DNA of 64,000 nucleotides, taken from assembly GCF_003724155.1 (NCBI RefSeq), contig NZ_RJJQ01000007.1, positions 164,686 through 228,685 on the forward strand, in the 5' to 3' direction. Position 1 is the first letter of the stretch; the number at the start of each line of letters is the position of its first letter. Source of the DNA: Flexivirga caeni. Lineage in GTDB: Bacteria; Actinomycetota; Actinomycetes; Actinomycetales; Dermatophilaceae. Under the pieces are notes generated by a model. The model did not search any database and was not told where the DNA came from. It saw only the letters and a program-made list of their open reading frames with translations. A program made the position numbers and the translations under genes. Below, piece by piece: positions 17,465-25,939 of this stretch.

Positions 17465-19399
17465 TCAGTCGGATCCGGTGGAAGCGGACTCAGCGGGTGT
17501 AACCACGAAAAGGCTTGCCCCCAGGGCGACTTGGTCACCGGAGTGCGCACCGACGCGGGTGACGGTGCCGTCGTGCGGGGCCTTCAAGGTCAGCTCCATC
17601 TTCATCGCTTCCATGGCACCGAGCACGTCGCCCGCACTGACCCGCGCCCCCTCGGAGACGCGGACATCGAGCACGGTGCCGGGCATCGGAGCGACGACCG
17701 TACCGTCACTCGCCGCCGCGATGCCACCGGAAGCGCGGTCCGGTGAGACGAGCACGAACCGCTGGCCGTGCCAGATCGCCTCCGCACCGCGTCGCGCCGG
17801 CCGGACGAAAACCGTCTGCCGGCCGGCGTTTTCGAGATCAAGATCCAGCCGGGCGATGCCGTCGGCGCCGACCGACTCGTCACCGAGCACGCGCACCGCC
17901 TCGCCGTCGACGCGGTGCAGCATAGGCTCGACGAGCACCGGCCGGTCCAGGTGGACGCGCACCGGCGCCGGCTCCCCGGCGATGCGGAACCCGTCAGCAA
18001 CGAACGGTGTGCCGCCGTCCGGATCGCGGGTGGCCAGCCGCCAGGCCACGGCGGCCCTCGCGGAAGCTGCGTCCGGGGCAGCAACCTCGTGGTGGTCCAG
18101 CCATGCCGTGTCGATGGTTGCGTTGCGGAACTCGTCGGTTGCCAGCAGCGCCCGCAGGAAACCGGTGTTGGTGGTGAGCCCGCAGATCGCGGTGGCATCG
18201 AGTGCGGCGATCAGCCCCTGTCGCGCGGCCTCGCGGTCGGCCGCGTGCACGATCACCTTGCCCAGCATCGGGTCGTATGACGTGCTCACCTCCTGCCCGG
18301 ACTCCAGCGCCTGGTCCACACGCGCGAGCGTGTCCGGCCAGCGGACTGCGGTGGCGGTGCCCGCCTGGGGCAGGAAGCCGCCGAACGCGTCCTCGGCGTA
18401 GACGCGGGCCTCGATCGCGTGACCCGTGCTGCTCACCTGTTCCTGCGCCAGCGGCAGCGGCTGGCCGTCGGCGACCAGCAGTTGCAGCTCGACGAGATCG
18501 AGTCCGGTGATCGCCTCGGTGACGGGGTGCTCCACCTGCAGGCGGGTGTTCATCTCCAGGAAGTAGAACTCGTTCGTCGCCGAGTCCAATAGGAACTCCA
18601 CCGTGCCGGCACCGGCATACCCCGCCTGACGGGTGAGATCGACTGCGGCGGAACACAATCGCTCTCGCAGGTCGTCGTCGATCGTCGGCGCCGGAGCCTC
18701 CTCGAGCACCTTCTGGTGCCGCCGCTGGCTGGAGCAGTCCCGCTCCCACAGGTGCAGCGCGGTGCCGTGCGTGTCGGCCATCACCTGCACCTCCAGGTGG
18801 CGACCGGACTCGACATACTTCTCCAGCAACAGCACGTCGTCGCCGAACGCGTGCGCCGACTCGCGCCGTGCCGCAGCGATCGCCTCGGCGAAGTCGTCGG
18901 CCGACTGCACCACGCGCATGCCCTTGCCACCACCACCGGCTGCCGCCTTGACCAGGATCGGGTAGGCGAAGGTGTGCGGATCGTCGTCGAAGGAGTATGA
19001 CGGCACGACCGGCACCCCGGCTGCGACCGCGACTTCACGGGCGACGTCCTTGCGGCCCATCAGCTCCATGACCTCGGGGCTCGGGCCGGCGAGCACGACC
19101 CCGGCGTCGCGCAGCGCGGCCGCGAAACCCGAGCGCTCGGAAAGGAATCCGTATCCGGGATGCACGACATCGGCGCCCGAGGAGAGCGCTGCTGCGACGA
19201 CCGCGTCGATGTCGAGGTAGCTCGGCACCCAGACCGCGTCATCCGCCGCGCGCACGTGCGGCGCCGTCACGTCCAGATCGGTGTAGAGGGCGATCGTGCG
19301 CAACCCGAGACGGCGGGCGGTGCGGAAGACGCGCAGCGCGATCTCGCCGCGATTGGCGACCAGGACGGACCGGATGGAAAGCGTGCTGGACAAGGTCAT
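17465..19399 (-). CDS. accA1: Acyl-CoA carboxylase alpha subunit (biotin carboxylase + biotin carrier)
   Basis: A 644-residue alpha subunit, like AccA1 of the mycobacterial 3-methylcrotonyl-CoA carboxylase. Biotin-carboxylase domain (1-450): SVLVANRGEIALRVFRTARR, ATP-grasp GGGGKGMRVV, FLEMNTRLQVEHPVTE; a middle BT-type domain; and a C-terminal biotinyl domain with the biotinylated lysine in GAMEAMKMEL. It carboxylates biotin with bicarbonate and ATP, passing the carboxyl to the beta subunit encoded upstream. Start ATG at 19399 overlaps the beta-subunit stop by one base (TGATG), typical coupling of subunits. The symbol follows the conserved order accD1-accA1 beside citE. Confidence 0.93.
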   Translation of the reverse strand: MTLSSTLSIRSVLVANRGEIALRVFRTARRLGLRTIALYTDLDVTAPHVRAADDAVWVPSYLDIDAVVAAALSSGADVVHPGYGFLSERSGFAAALRDAGVVLAGPSPEVMELMGRKDVAREVAVAAGVPVVPSYSFDDDPHTFAYPILVKAAAGGGGKGMRVVQSADDFAEAIAAARRESAHAFGDDVLLLEKYVESGRHLEVQVMADTHGTALHLWERDCSSQRRHQKVLEEAPAPTIDDDLRERLCSAAVDLTRQAGYAGAGTVEFLLDSATNEFYFLEMNTRLQVEHPVTEAITGLDLVELQLLVADGQPLPLAQEQVSSTGHAIEARVYAEDAFGGFLPQAGTATAVRWPDTLARVDQALESGQEVSTSYDPMLGKVIVHAADREAARQGLIAALDATAICGLTTNTGFLRALLATDEFRNATIDTAWLDHHEVAAPDAASARAAVAWRLATRDPDGGTPFVADGFRIAGEPAPVRVHLDRPVLVEPMLHRVDGEAVRVLGDESVGADGIARLDLDLENAGRQTVFVRPARRGAEAIWHGQRFVLVSPDRASGGIAAASDGTVVAPMPGTVLDVRVSEGARVSAGDVLGAMEAMKMELTLKAPHDGTVTRVGAHSGDQVALGASLFVVTPAESASTGSD

Positions 19400-20952
19400 C
19401 ACATCCTGAAGATGCCGTAGTGGGGAGCAGGCACAGGCGAATTCGCCGCAGTCGCCAGCGCCATGCCCAGCACCCGCCGGGTGTCGAGCGGGTCGATGAT
19501 CCCGTCGTCCCACAGGCGGGCAGTGGAGTAGTAGGCCGAGCCCTGGTTCTCGTACTGGGCGCGGATCGGCGCCTTGAACGCCTCCACCTCCTCCTCGGAG
19601 CCCAGGTCACTGCGCACCGTGGCGAGCACGGACGCAGCCTGTTCACCACCCATCACCGAGATGCGCGCGTTCGGCCACATCCACAGGAACCGCGGGTCGT
19701 AGGCCCGTCCACACATGCCGTAGTTGCCCGCGCCGAAGGACCCACCGATCACGACGGTGAACTTCGGCACGACCGAGCAGGCAACCGCAGTGACCAGCTT
19801 CGCACCGTCCTTCGCGATGCCGCGGTTCTCGTACTCCCGGCCCACCATGAAGCCGGTGATGTTCTGCAGGAAGAGCAACGGGATGCCGCGCTGGTTGCAC
19901 AGCTCGATGAAATGCGCTCCCTTCAGGGCGGATTCACTGAAGAGGATGCCGTTGTTGGCGACGATGCCGATCGGGTAACCGTGGATGCGGGCGAAGCCCG
20001 TGACCAGCGTCTCGCCATACAGCTGCTTGAACTCCTGGAAGCGCGACCCGTCGACCAGCCGGCGGATCACCTCGCGCACGTCGTATGGCGTGCGCGAGTC
20101 GACCGGCACCACGTCGTAGAGGCCTGCCGGGTCCTCGGCCGGCTCCTCGACCGCGGTCGGGGTCAGCGAGCCCGCTCCCGGTCGCTCGAAGGTGTCCACG
20201 ATCGAACGCAGGATCTCCAGTGCGTGATCGTCGTCCTGCGCCAGGTGGTCGGCGACTCCCGACTTGCGGGCATGCACGTCTCCCCCGCCGAGGTCCTCGG
20301 CGCTGACGACCTCACCGGTCGCGGCCTTCACCAGCGGCGGCCCACCGAGGAAGATCGTGCCTTCGTTCGCGACGATGACCGTCTCGTCGGACATGGCGGG
20401 CACGTAGGCGCCGCCTGCCGTGCACGAGCCCATCACGGCGGCGATCTGCGGGATGCCCTGCGCGGAGAGATTGGCCTGGTTGAAGAAGATTCGACCGAAA
20501 TGGTCCCGGTCGGGGAAGACCTCGTCCTGCAGTGGCAGGAACGCGCCGCCGCTGTCGACCAGCGCGATGCACGGCAGGCGGTTCTGCGCGGCGATGGTCT
20601 GCGCGCGCAGGTGCTTCTTGACCGTCATCGGGTAATAGGTGCCGCCCTTGACCGTGGCGTCGTTGGCGATGACCATCACCTCGCGCCCGGCGACCAGCCC
20701 GATGCCGGTGACCAGTCCCGCGCCCGGCACGGTCCACGGGTCGTCGCGACCGGCCGCGCCATACAGGCCGTATGCCGCCAGTGGGCTGAGCTCCAGGAAC
20801 GGGCTGCCCGGGTCGAGCAGCCGGTCGACCCGGTCGCGGACGAGCAGCTTTCCCCGGCCGGTGTGCTTCTGGCGGGCTGACTCACTGCCGCCCTGGCGGA
20901 CCCGCGCGAGTCGCTCGCGGAGCTCGGCGGTGAGTTCTCGTAGCTCGCTCAT
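19399..20952 (-). CDS. accD1: Acyl-CoA carboxylase beta subunit (carboxyltransferase)
   Basis: A 517-residue carboxyltransferase with N- and C-terminal crotonase-fold halves, resembling methylcrotonyl-CoA carboxylase beta subunits. Seen: [18 protein letters not shown], the acyl-CoA part [20 protein letters not shown], and the carboxybiotin part [20 protein letters not shown]. The C-terminus GIFRM is typical of MccB. It transfers carboxyl from biotin to a branched enoyl-CoA, probably 3-methylcrotonyl-CoA in leucine degradation (inference from neighbours). Start overlaps the CitE-like gene stop as ATGA. Confidence 0.93.
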   Translation of the reverse strand: MSELRELTAELRERLARVRQGGSESARQKHTGRGKLLVRDRVDRLLDPGSPFLELSPLAAYGLYGAAGRDDPWTVPGAGLVTGIGLVAGREVMVIANDATVKGGTYYPMTVKKHLRAQTIAAQNRLPCIALVDSGGAFLPLQDEVFPDRDHFGRIFFNQANLSAQGIPQIAAVMGSCTAGGAYVPAMSDETVIVANEGTIFLGGPPLVKAATGEVVSAEDLGGGDVHARKSGVADHLAQDDDHALEILRSIVDTFERPGAGSLTPTAVEEPAEDPAGLYDVVPVDSRTPYDVREVIRRLVDGSRFQEFKQLYGETLVTGFARIHGYPIGIVANNGILFSESALKGAHFIELCNQRGIPLLFLQNITGFMVGREYENRGIAKDGAKLVTAVACSVVPKFTVVIGGSFGAGNYGMCGRAYDPRFLWMWPNARISVMGGEQAASVLATVRSDLGSEEEVEAFKAPIRAQYENQGSAYYSTARLWDDGIIDPLDTRRVLGMALATAANSPVPAPHYGIFRM

Positions 20953-21803
20953 CGGCCGGATGCCTCCTTCGTGACCACACCGGTCATCGCCGCCAGCCGG
21001 ATCACCCGCTCGGCCTGCTTGTAGATGGGGCCGTCGACCATTCGCCCCTCGAAAGTGGTCACGCCACGATCATCTCCTACGTGGGTGAAAAGTCTTTGCG
21101 CCCAGTCGATTTGCGCCGCGGTGGGTGCGTAGGAAGCCCGGATCACCGCGATCTGACTCGGGTGGATCGCGACCGTCCCGTCGAATCCGCTGGCCACCGC
21201 GTCCGCACACTCCGCCCGCAGACCATCCGCGTCGGGGATGTCCATGTGCACCGCGTCGAGGGCGAACAGTCCGGCCGACTTGGTGGCGACGAGTGTCCGG
21301 ACACGGGCGAACCTGGCCAGGTCTCGATAGCCACCGTCGGGAAATCGGCTGGTGGTGCCGCCCAGGCTCGCGACCAGGTCGTCGGCGCCCCACATCATGC
21401 CGACCAGGTTTTCGGCCTCGGTCAGCTCGCCGACCTTCTCCAGGCCGCGGGCCGTCTCGACCAATGCGACGACCTCGCCCGGCACCACGCGAACCTGCGC
21501 CGGGTCCTCGGTCTTGGCGAGCATGACGCGTGGGATCGACAACTCGTCCACCAGGCGGAGGTCGGCGCCGTGCTCGACACTGCCGAAACCGTTGATGCGC
21601 ACCACTGTTCGCTCGCTGTCAAGCGTTCCATCGCCGACCAGGGCGCGCAGTGCGTCGCGTGCGCCGGCCTTCCGCTCCGGCGCGACGGCGTCCTCCAGGT
21701 CGAGGATCACCACGTCGGCCGCGGCGAGCGCCTTGGGATAGCGATCCGGCCGATCGGCCGGGCAGAAGAGCCAGGCAGGCCCGGGCTGCCAGGACTTAGC
21801 CAC
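20949..21803 (-). CDS. citE: HpcH/HpaI aldolase / CitE-like acyl-CoA lyase
   Basis: A 284-residue CitE-like lyase of the HpcH/HpaI family. Seen: [31 protein letters not shown] (metal-binding Asp/Glu region), VVRINGFGS and [16 protein letters not shown]. The same gene neighbourhood in Mycobacterium tuberculosis (Rv2498c-Rv2502c) encodes a beta-hydroxyacyl-CoA lyase acting in leucine and itaconate breakdown; by analogy this one may cleave 3-hydroxy-3-methylglutaryl-CoA or citramalyl-CoA. Not a citrate-lyase subunit, as citD/citF are absent. Overlaps MaoC by 8 bp. Confidence 0.87.
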   Translation of the reverse strand: MAKSWQPGPAWLFCPADRPDRYPKALAAADVVILDLEDAVAPERKAGARDALRALVGDGTLDSERTVVRINGFGSVEHGADLRLVDELSIPRVMLAKTEDPAQVRVVPGEVVALVETARGLEKVGELTEAENLVGMMWGADDLVASLGGTTSRFPDGGYRDLARFARVRTLVATKSAGLFALDAVHMDIPDADGLRAECADAVASGFDGTVAIHPSQIAVIRASYAPTAAQIDWAQRLFTHVGDDRGVTTFEGRMVDGPIYKQAERVIRLAAMTGVVTKEASGR

Positions 21804-22299
21804 GCGCTGCCATCCGGACCAGGGTGTCCCGTGACGCCACCGCGACGACGTCGCCGTGCTGGTTGCGTGCGGTGTGCTGCATGCTCACGATCCCTTCACC
21901 CGGACGGCTGGACGAGGGCCGCTTGGCGGTGATGAGCGTCTCGGCATACATGGTGTCGCCGTGTCGCACCGGCGCGGGGAACTTCACCTCGCTGAAGCCG
22001 AGGTTGGCCACGATCGTCCCCTGGGTGAGCTGGGCGACCGAGAGCCCGACGAGCGTCGACAGCGTGAACATCGAGTTGACCAGCCGCTCGTGGAAGGGCG
22101 GCTGCTGGCCGCTCTCGTGTGCGTCCAGATGCAACGGCTGGGTGTTCATGGTGAGGGTGGTGAAGAAGACGTTGTCGGCTTCGGTCACGGTGCGGCCGGG
22201 TCGGTGCTCGTAGATCGTGCCGACCTCGAACTCCTCGAACCACAGTCCGCGCTGCACGACCCGTCGCGGCTCCTGCGCCGCTCCGCTCGACTCACTCAT
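21796..22299 (-). CDS. MaoC-family dehydratase
   Basis: A 167-residue hot-dog-fold hydratase. Seen: FEVGTIYEHRPGRTVTEADN, FTTLTMNTQPLHLDAHES (Asp/His hydratase dyad region) and NLGFSEVKFPAPVRHGDTMY. Equivalent in position to Rv2499c in mycobacteria; it likely hydrates an enoyl-CoA intermediate such as mesaconyl- or 3-methylglutaconyl-CoA. First gene of the six-gene minus-strand operon (22299 to 16049), facing a divergent TetR gene across two operator-like palindromes. Confidence 0.9.
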   Translation of the reverse strand: MSESSGAAQEPRRVVQRGLWFEEFEVGTIYEHRPGRTVTEADNVFFTTLTMNTQPLHLDAHESGQQPPFHERLVNSMFTLSTLVGLSVAQLTQGTIVANLGFSEVKFPAPVRHGDTMYAETLITAKRPSSSRPGEGIVSMQHTARNQHGDVVAVASRDTLVRMAARG

Positions 22300-22341
22300 C
22301 AACGACTCCTTGCCACGGATAGCTGCCCGAAGACAGCGCGA

Positions 22342-22384
22342 GTTAATGTTCGTTAACCTCACCAGAAAGTTAGCAATCATTAAC
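22342..22384. promoter_or_regulatory. Pair of palindromic operators between MaoC and TetR genes
   Basis: Two 16-bp sites: GTTAATGTTCGTTAAC (22342-22357), nearly perfectly palindromic (GTTAAYG/CRTTAAC), and GTTAGCAATCATTAAC (22369-22384), palindromic at its ends, 27 bp centre to centre. They occupy the 107-bp divergent promoter region, the expected place for the TetR-family regulator to repress both itself and the carboxylase operon. Confidence 0.65.
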
Positions 22385-22406
22385 CTTGCTGTCTACAGTG
22401 GACGGC

Positions 22407-23033
22407 ATGCGCACCTCCGCGGCGGTCACCGCGCGGCCGAAACCCCGCCGGCAGCAGATCATCGACGTCGCCGCCGACCTCTTCGCCGAGCGCGGCTACC
22501 ACGGCGTCTCCATTGCCGATCTCGGCACCGCGCTGGGGCTGTCCGGTCCGGCCCTCTACAAGCACTTCGCCAGCAAGGACGCGCTGCTCGCCGAGATGCT
22601 CGTGGGCATCAGCCAGCGGTTGTATGACGAGGGCGAGCGACGTTACGCGGCGACCGTCGACCAGGGCCCGGATGCCACCCTGGCCGCCCTGATCGACTGG
22701 CACATCGAGTTCGCGCTCAGCTACCCGGCACTGATCACCGTGCAGTTCCGCGACCTGGCCAGCCTGAGCGAGGCCGACCGGCGCATGGTGCGCCGGCTGC
22801 AGCGCAGCTACGTCGAGCGCTGGGTCGGTGTCATCGTCTCGGCTGTTCCGACCGACGAGGTCCACGCCCGCGCCGCCGCCCACGGCGTCTTCGCGCTGCT
22901 CAACTCCACACCGCACAGCGCCCGGCTCGGGCGCGCGGAAATGACGGCCCTGTTGCACCGGATGGCCCGCGCGGCGATTGCCGCCGCGGCACCAGTCACC
23001 GACATGCGTCCATTCGCCGACCGGAGCACTTAA
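22407..23033 (+). CDS. TetR-family transcriptional regulator of the acyl-CoA operon
   Basis: A 208-residue TetR regulator. N-terminal helix-turn-helix: QQIIDVAADLFAERGYHGVS and LGLSGPALYKHFASKDALLA. The C-terminal domain is the ligand/dimer part. Divergent from the MaoC-CitE-carboxylase operon with two palindromes between them, so it most likely represses that operon and responds to an acyl-CoA or fatty acid, as with other branched-chain acyl-CoA TetR repressors (inference). Confidence 0.92.
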   Translation: MRTSAAVTARPKPRRQQIIDVAADLFAERGYHGVSIADLGTALGLSGPALYKHFASKDALLAEMLVGISQRLYDEGERRYAATVDQGPDATLAALIDWHIEFALSYPALITVQFRDLASLSEADRRMVRRLQRSYVERWVGVIVSAVPTDEVHARAAAHGVFALLNSTPHSARLGRAEMTALLHRMARAAIAAAAPVTDMRPFADRST

Positions 23034-23119
23034 CCCTCGACCGGGGTACATCCAGGACCGAGAGAGCGCAGTCGTTCTACCCCGCTCGGTGAGTAGTACC
23101 CCGCTCGGCGGATGGGTGC

Positions 23120-23554
23120 TCAGGATTGCGCGGGGCGCACCAGCCGCTCGTCCGGCACGACGGCCACCCCGACGATCTCGATCAGCGCTTCCGGCTGCCA
23201 CAGGCCCGTGGTGCCGATGCCGGCCATGGCGGGGTAGGTCGGACCGGCCAGCTCGCGCCATACGGCGCCGATCTCGCCGCTATGCGCCTGGTAGTCGGGG
23301 ATGTCGGTCAGGTAGATGGTGACGCTGACGAGGTCCTCCGGAACGCCACCCGCAGCGCGCAGTGTGGTCAGGACGTTGCCGAATGCCTGGCGGAACTGCT
23401 CGACGATGCCACCGGGGACGATCCGCAGCTGGGCATCGAGCGCGGTCTGGCCGCCCAGGTAGAGCGTGTTGCCGGACAGCGTGCCGTGCGAGTAGCCGCT
23501 GGGCGGCGGCAACTCTGCCGGATTCACCGGGATGGGTGTCACGTCGGTCGTCAT
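23120..23554 (-). CDS. RidA-family enamine/imine deaminase
   Basis: A 144-residue YjgF/YER057c/UK114 protein, a family that hydrolyses reactive enamines/imines and includes 2-aminomuconate deaminases. Seen: GYSHGTLSGNTLYLGGQTAL, VTIYLTDIPDY and PAMAGIGTTGLWQPEALIEI. In canonical RidA an Arg replaces the Gly-Thr part near GIGTTGL, so a specialised substrate is plausible. ATG at 23554 with an AAGGA site. Divergent from the aryl-CoA operon beginning at 23666, suggesting it deaminates an intermediate of that pathway (inference). Confidence 0.87.
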   Translation of the reverse strand: MTTDVTPIPVNPAELPPPSGYSHGTLSGNTLYLGGQTALDAQLRIVPGGIVEQFRQAFGNVLTTLRAAGGVPEDLVSVTIYLTDIPDYQAHSGEIGAVWRELAGPTYPAMAGIGTTGLWQPEALIEIVGVAVVPDERLVRPAQS

Positions 23555-23588
23555 CACATTTCCTTCGGCCCGGGGTTGCGTTGCGTTC

Positions 23589-23617
23589 AGCATATGGAGC
23601 TATTGACAGCATCGCAA
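23589..23617 (-). promoter_or_regulatory. SigA-type promoter of the RidA gene
   Basis: Minus strand TTGCGA (23612-23617), 17-bp spacer, TATGCT (23589-23594), giving a leader of about 28 nt before the RidA ATG at 23554. An 8-bp palindrome ACGATCGT overlaps the upstream edge and could be a regulator site. Confidence 0.5.
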
Positions 23618-23665
23618 CGATCGTGAGAAGACTGATATACCAAACCAAGCGAAGGGCGATGCACC

Positions 23666-24472
23666 ATGCGACTTGCGACCATGGTCGAAGCCGACCGCAG
23701 CATCCGCGCGGCGGCCGACACCGGAGACGGCTGGCGAGCACTACCCGCCACCGACCTGTCCGGGTGGTTCGCATCGGGTGCCCGCCTCGAACCCGGTGAG
23801 TTGTTGAACGACGCCGAGCCGACCCTGCCACTGCCCCGCCCGCACAAGGTCATCTGCTGCGGCCTCAACTACGGCGATCACATTCTGGAGATGGGTCGTG
23901 AGCTGCCCTCGTATCCAACTCTTTTCGCCAAGTTCGCGGACACCCTGACCGGACCCATCGACGACATCGTCCTTCCTCGCGGGCTGCAAGTCGACTGGGA
24001 GGCGGAGCTGGCCGTCGTGGTCGGCGCCGAGTTGCGTCGCGCCACCGCGGACGAGGCGCGGGCAGGGATCGCCGGTTACACGGTGGCGAACGACATCTCG
24101 GTGCGCGATTGGCAGAACCGCACGCTGCAGTGGCTCCAGGGAAAGGCGTGGGATGCCAGCACGCCGGTCGGGCCGGTCGTCGTCAGCCCGGATGCGGTGG
24201 ATCCTGCCGCCGGGGTCGACGTCGTCTGCCGCATCAATGGCGTCGAGCGGCAGCGCGGCGACACCAGCCGCCTCGTCTTCGACAGCGCGGCCCTGCTCGC
24301 CTACGTCTCGGCTTTTACCGTGCTGCGGCCGGGCGATCTGGTCCTCACCGGCACACCGGGCGGAGTCGGCCAAGGGCTGCGTCCGCCCACCTTCCTCACT
24401 GATGGAGACGTGCTCGAGACCGAGATCACCGGCATCGGCCGCCTGCGCAACGTCATTCGCCTCACCGACTGA
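23666..24472 (+). CDS. Fumarylacetoacetate hydrolase-family protein
   Basis: A 268-residue FAH-family enzyme; members cleave 1,3-diketo C-C bonds, hydrate or decarboxylate aromatic ring-cleavage products. Seen: HKVICCGLNYGDHILEMG (active-site His), metal ligands in DWEAELAVVVG (Glu) and YTVANDISVRDWQ (Asp), and the C-terminal GDLVLTGTPGGVG. First gene of a tight operon with cupin, thioesterase, aryl-CoA ligase and monooxygenase genes, so it probably opens or processes the dearomatised ring (inference). Fumarylpyruvate hydrolase is a known relative. Confidence 0.9.
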   Translation: MRLATMVEADRSIRAAADTGDGWRALPATDLSGWFASGARLEPGELLNDAEPTLPLPRPHKVICCGLNYGDHILEMGRELPSYPTLFAKFADTLTGPIDDIVLPRGLQVDWEAELAVVVGAELRRATADEARAGIAGYTVANDISVRDWQNRTLQWLQGKAWDASTPVGPVVVSPDAVDPAAGVDVVCRINGVERQRGDTSRLVFDSAALLAYVSAFTVLRPGDLVLTGTPGGVGQGLRPPTFLTDGDVLETEITGIGRLRNVIRLTD

Positions 24473-24482
24473 AAGGACGCCC

Positions 24483-24971
24483 ATGGACCCGAATCCAGAC
24501 AACTACGAGGACATCGACATGTCGATGTACCGCAACGAAGCCGGTCTCGTGGTGCCGTTCGTCACCCGCGCAGGACACGAGCCCGACTCCGGACTGACCG
24601 GTCAGTCCGATGGCGCGACAAGGGTTTCCGGCGTCAGCGTCCAGCACACGCCGGCGACCCGGATCTGGTTCGGCAAGGTCCACAACCTCGCCGGCTACCG
24701 GTCGGTGCCGCACCACCACGGGGAGGCCGAGACCGGCGGATACGTGCTCTCCGGGCGTGCCCGCATCTACTTCGGTGCGAAGTTCGAGGACTACATCGAC
24801 ATGTCCGAGGGTGACTGGGTGTTCGTCCCGCCGCACATGCCGCACGTCGAGTGCAACCTGGACCGCAACAATCCGCTGACCTGGATGACGACCCGCACAC
24901 CCGAGAACATCGTGGTCAACCTGCCCCAAATCGAAGACGACGCCCTACGCGACTGGCTGAATCGCCCATGA
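24483..24971 (+). CDS. Single-domain cupin protein
   Basis: A 162-residue cupin. Motif 1 YRSVPHHHGEAETGGYVLSG supplies His and Glu metal ligands; motif 2 DWVFVPPHMPHVECN supplies the last His. A single cupin barrel of this size differs from gentisate dioxygenase (bicupin, about 350 residues), so it is either a small ring-cleaving dioxygenase, an isomerase or a binding protein. 10 bp after the FAH gene and ATGA-coupled to the thioesterase gene, so it belongs to the aryl-CoA pathway; the reaction is unknown. Confidence 0.85.
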   Translation: MDPNPDNYEDIDMSMYRNEAGLVVPFVTRAGHEPDSGLTGQSDGATRVSGVSVQHTPATRIWFGKVHNLAGYRSVPHHHGEAETGGYVLSGRARIYFGAKFEDYIDMSEGDWVFVPPHMPHVECNLDRNNPLTWMTTRTPENIVVNLPQIEDDALRDWLNRP

Positions 24972-25939
24972 CAGACACCCCACGAAGTTCTCCCCCGCTG
25001 CCCTCCCCCGACACTTCGCGGTGGCCCCGATCCGCGGACGGGACCTCCGAGATCTTCACGCAGGCCGTCACGCTCACCGAGACCACGCCGGAGCACTTCG
25101 ACCGCGCGTTCACCGCCGTCACGCAGCCGTGCCCGTGGCCGAAGGCGTATGGCGGGGACCTGGTCGCGCAGGCTGTCGTCGCGGCGATCCGCACCGTCGA
25201 CGGCAAGCACCTGCATTCCACGCACTCCTACTTCATGAGGCCGGCCGAGATCGGTGCGGAAGTCCGCTATGAGGTGGAACTCCTGCGCGACGGACGCGGC
25301 TACTCCACTCGTCAGGTGCGCGGCTACCAGGGCGGCAAGCCGATCTTCGTATGCCTGACCGGCTTTGCCGCCGGTGAGCCGGGCGGGGAGCTCCAGTCGG
25401 AACTGCCTGCAGACATTAAAGATCCGGAGACGCTGCCGAGCTCTGCGACATACCTCTCCGGCCGATCCGGTGGCACGATGACCGAGCAGTCGCGTGGCTA
25501 TTGGTCAGCCGGGCGCAGTTTCGATATCCGGCACGTTCCGGATCCGGTCTACCTGACCGTCGACGGTGAGCACGTCCCGCACCAGGCGGTGTGGGTGCGC
25601 CCGTTCGACGCGCTACGGGAGGTGCCCGGGCTCGACGACCGCCAGCGGGACACGGCGGCGCTCAGCTATGTGTGCGACTACACGATCCTCGAGCCGACCC
25701 TGCGCGCGCTCGGCTTGGCCTGGGCCGACGAGGGGCTGGTCACCGCGAGCCTGGACCACTCCATGTGGTTCCACCGCTCGGCGCCGGTCGAGGGCTGGCT
25801 GCTCTACGCCCAGGAGGCGATCTCGGCGAGCGACGGGCGCGGTCTCAACCTCGGCCGGTTCTTCACCCCCGACGGCACCCACCTGGCCACCGTGCTCCAG
25901 GAAGGCATGATCCGCAGCAGGACAGGAGCACCGCGATGA
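24968..25939 (+). CDS. Acyl-CoA thioesterase II
   Basis: A 323-residue TesB-type double hot-dog thioesterase. Seen: PWPKAYGGDLVAQAVVAAIR and LHSTHSYFMRPAEIGAEVRY in the first half; AWADEGLVTASLDHSMWFHR and GRGLNLGRFFTPDGTHLATV in the second, containing the catalytic Asp/Thr/Gln-type region. It should hydrolyse an acyl-CoA intermediate of the aryl-CoA pathway, releasing CoA. Both ends overlap neighbours by 4 bp (ATGA), indicating one polycistron. Confidence 0.9.
   Translation: MTDTPRSSPPLPSPDTSRWPRSADGTSEIFTQAVTLTETTPEHFDRAFTAVTQPCPWPKAYGGDLVAQAVVAAIRTVDGKHLHSTHSYFMRPAEIGAEVRYEVELLRDGRGYSTRQVRGYQGGKPIFVCLTGFAAGEPGGELQSELPADIKDPETLPSSATYLSGRSGGTMTEQSRGYWSAGRSFDIRHVPDPVYLTVDGEHVPHQAVWVRPFDALREVPGLDDRQRDTAALSYVCDYTILEPTLRALGLAWADEGLVTASLDHSMWFHRSAPVEGWLLYAQEAISASDGRGLNLGRFFTPDGTHLATVLQEGMIRSRTGAPR

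Noticed and set aside
19420..20880. 486-codon open frame opposite the carboxyltransferase gene
   Set aside because: Shadow frame rich in Arg, His and Asp; no motif, while the minus strand encodes a full carboxyltransferase.
22342..22384. Operator pair as part of the IclR motif family
   Set aside because: Sequence GTTAAYG..CRTTAAC differs from AGTNCGATNATCGNACT and lies between TetR and its divergent operon.
23613..23622. ACGATCGT palindrome before the FAH gene as an IclR-type site
   Set aside because: Only 8 bp long, no AGT/ACT flanks and no second copy 20 bp away; left as a note in the RidA promoter entry.
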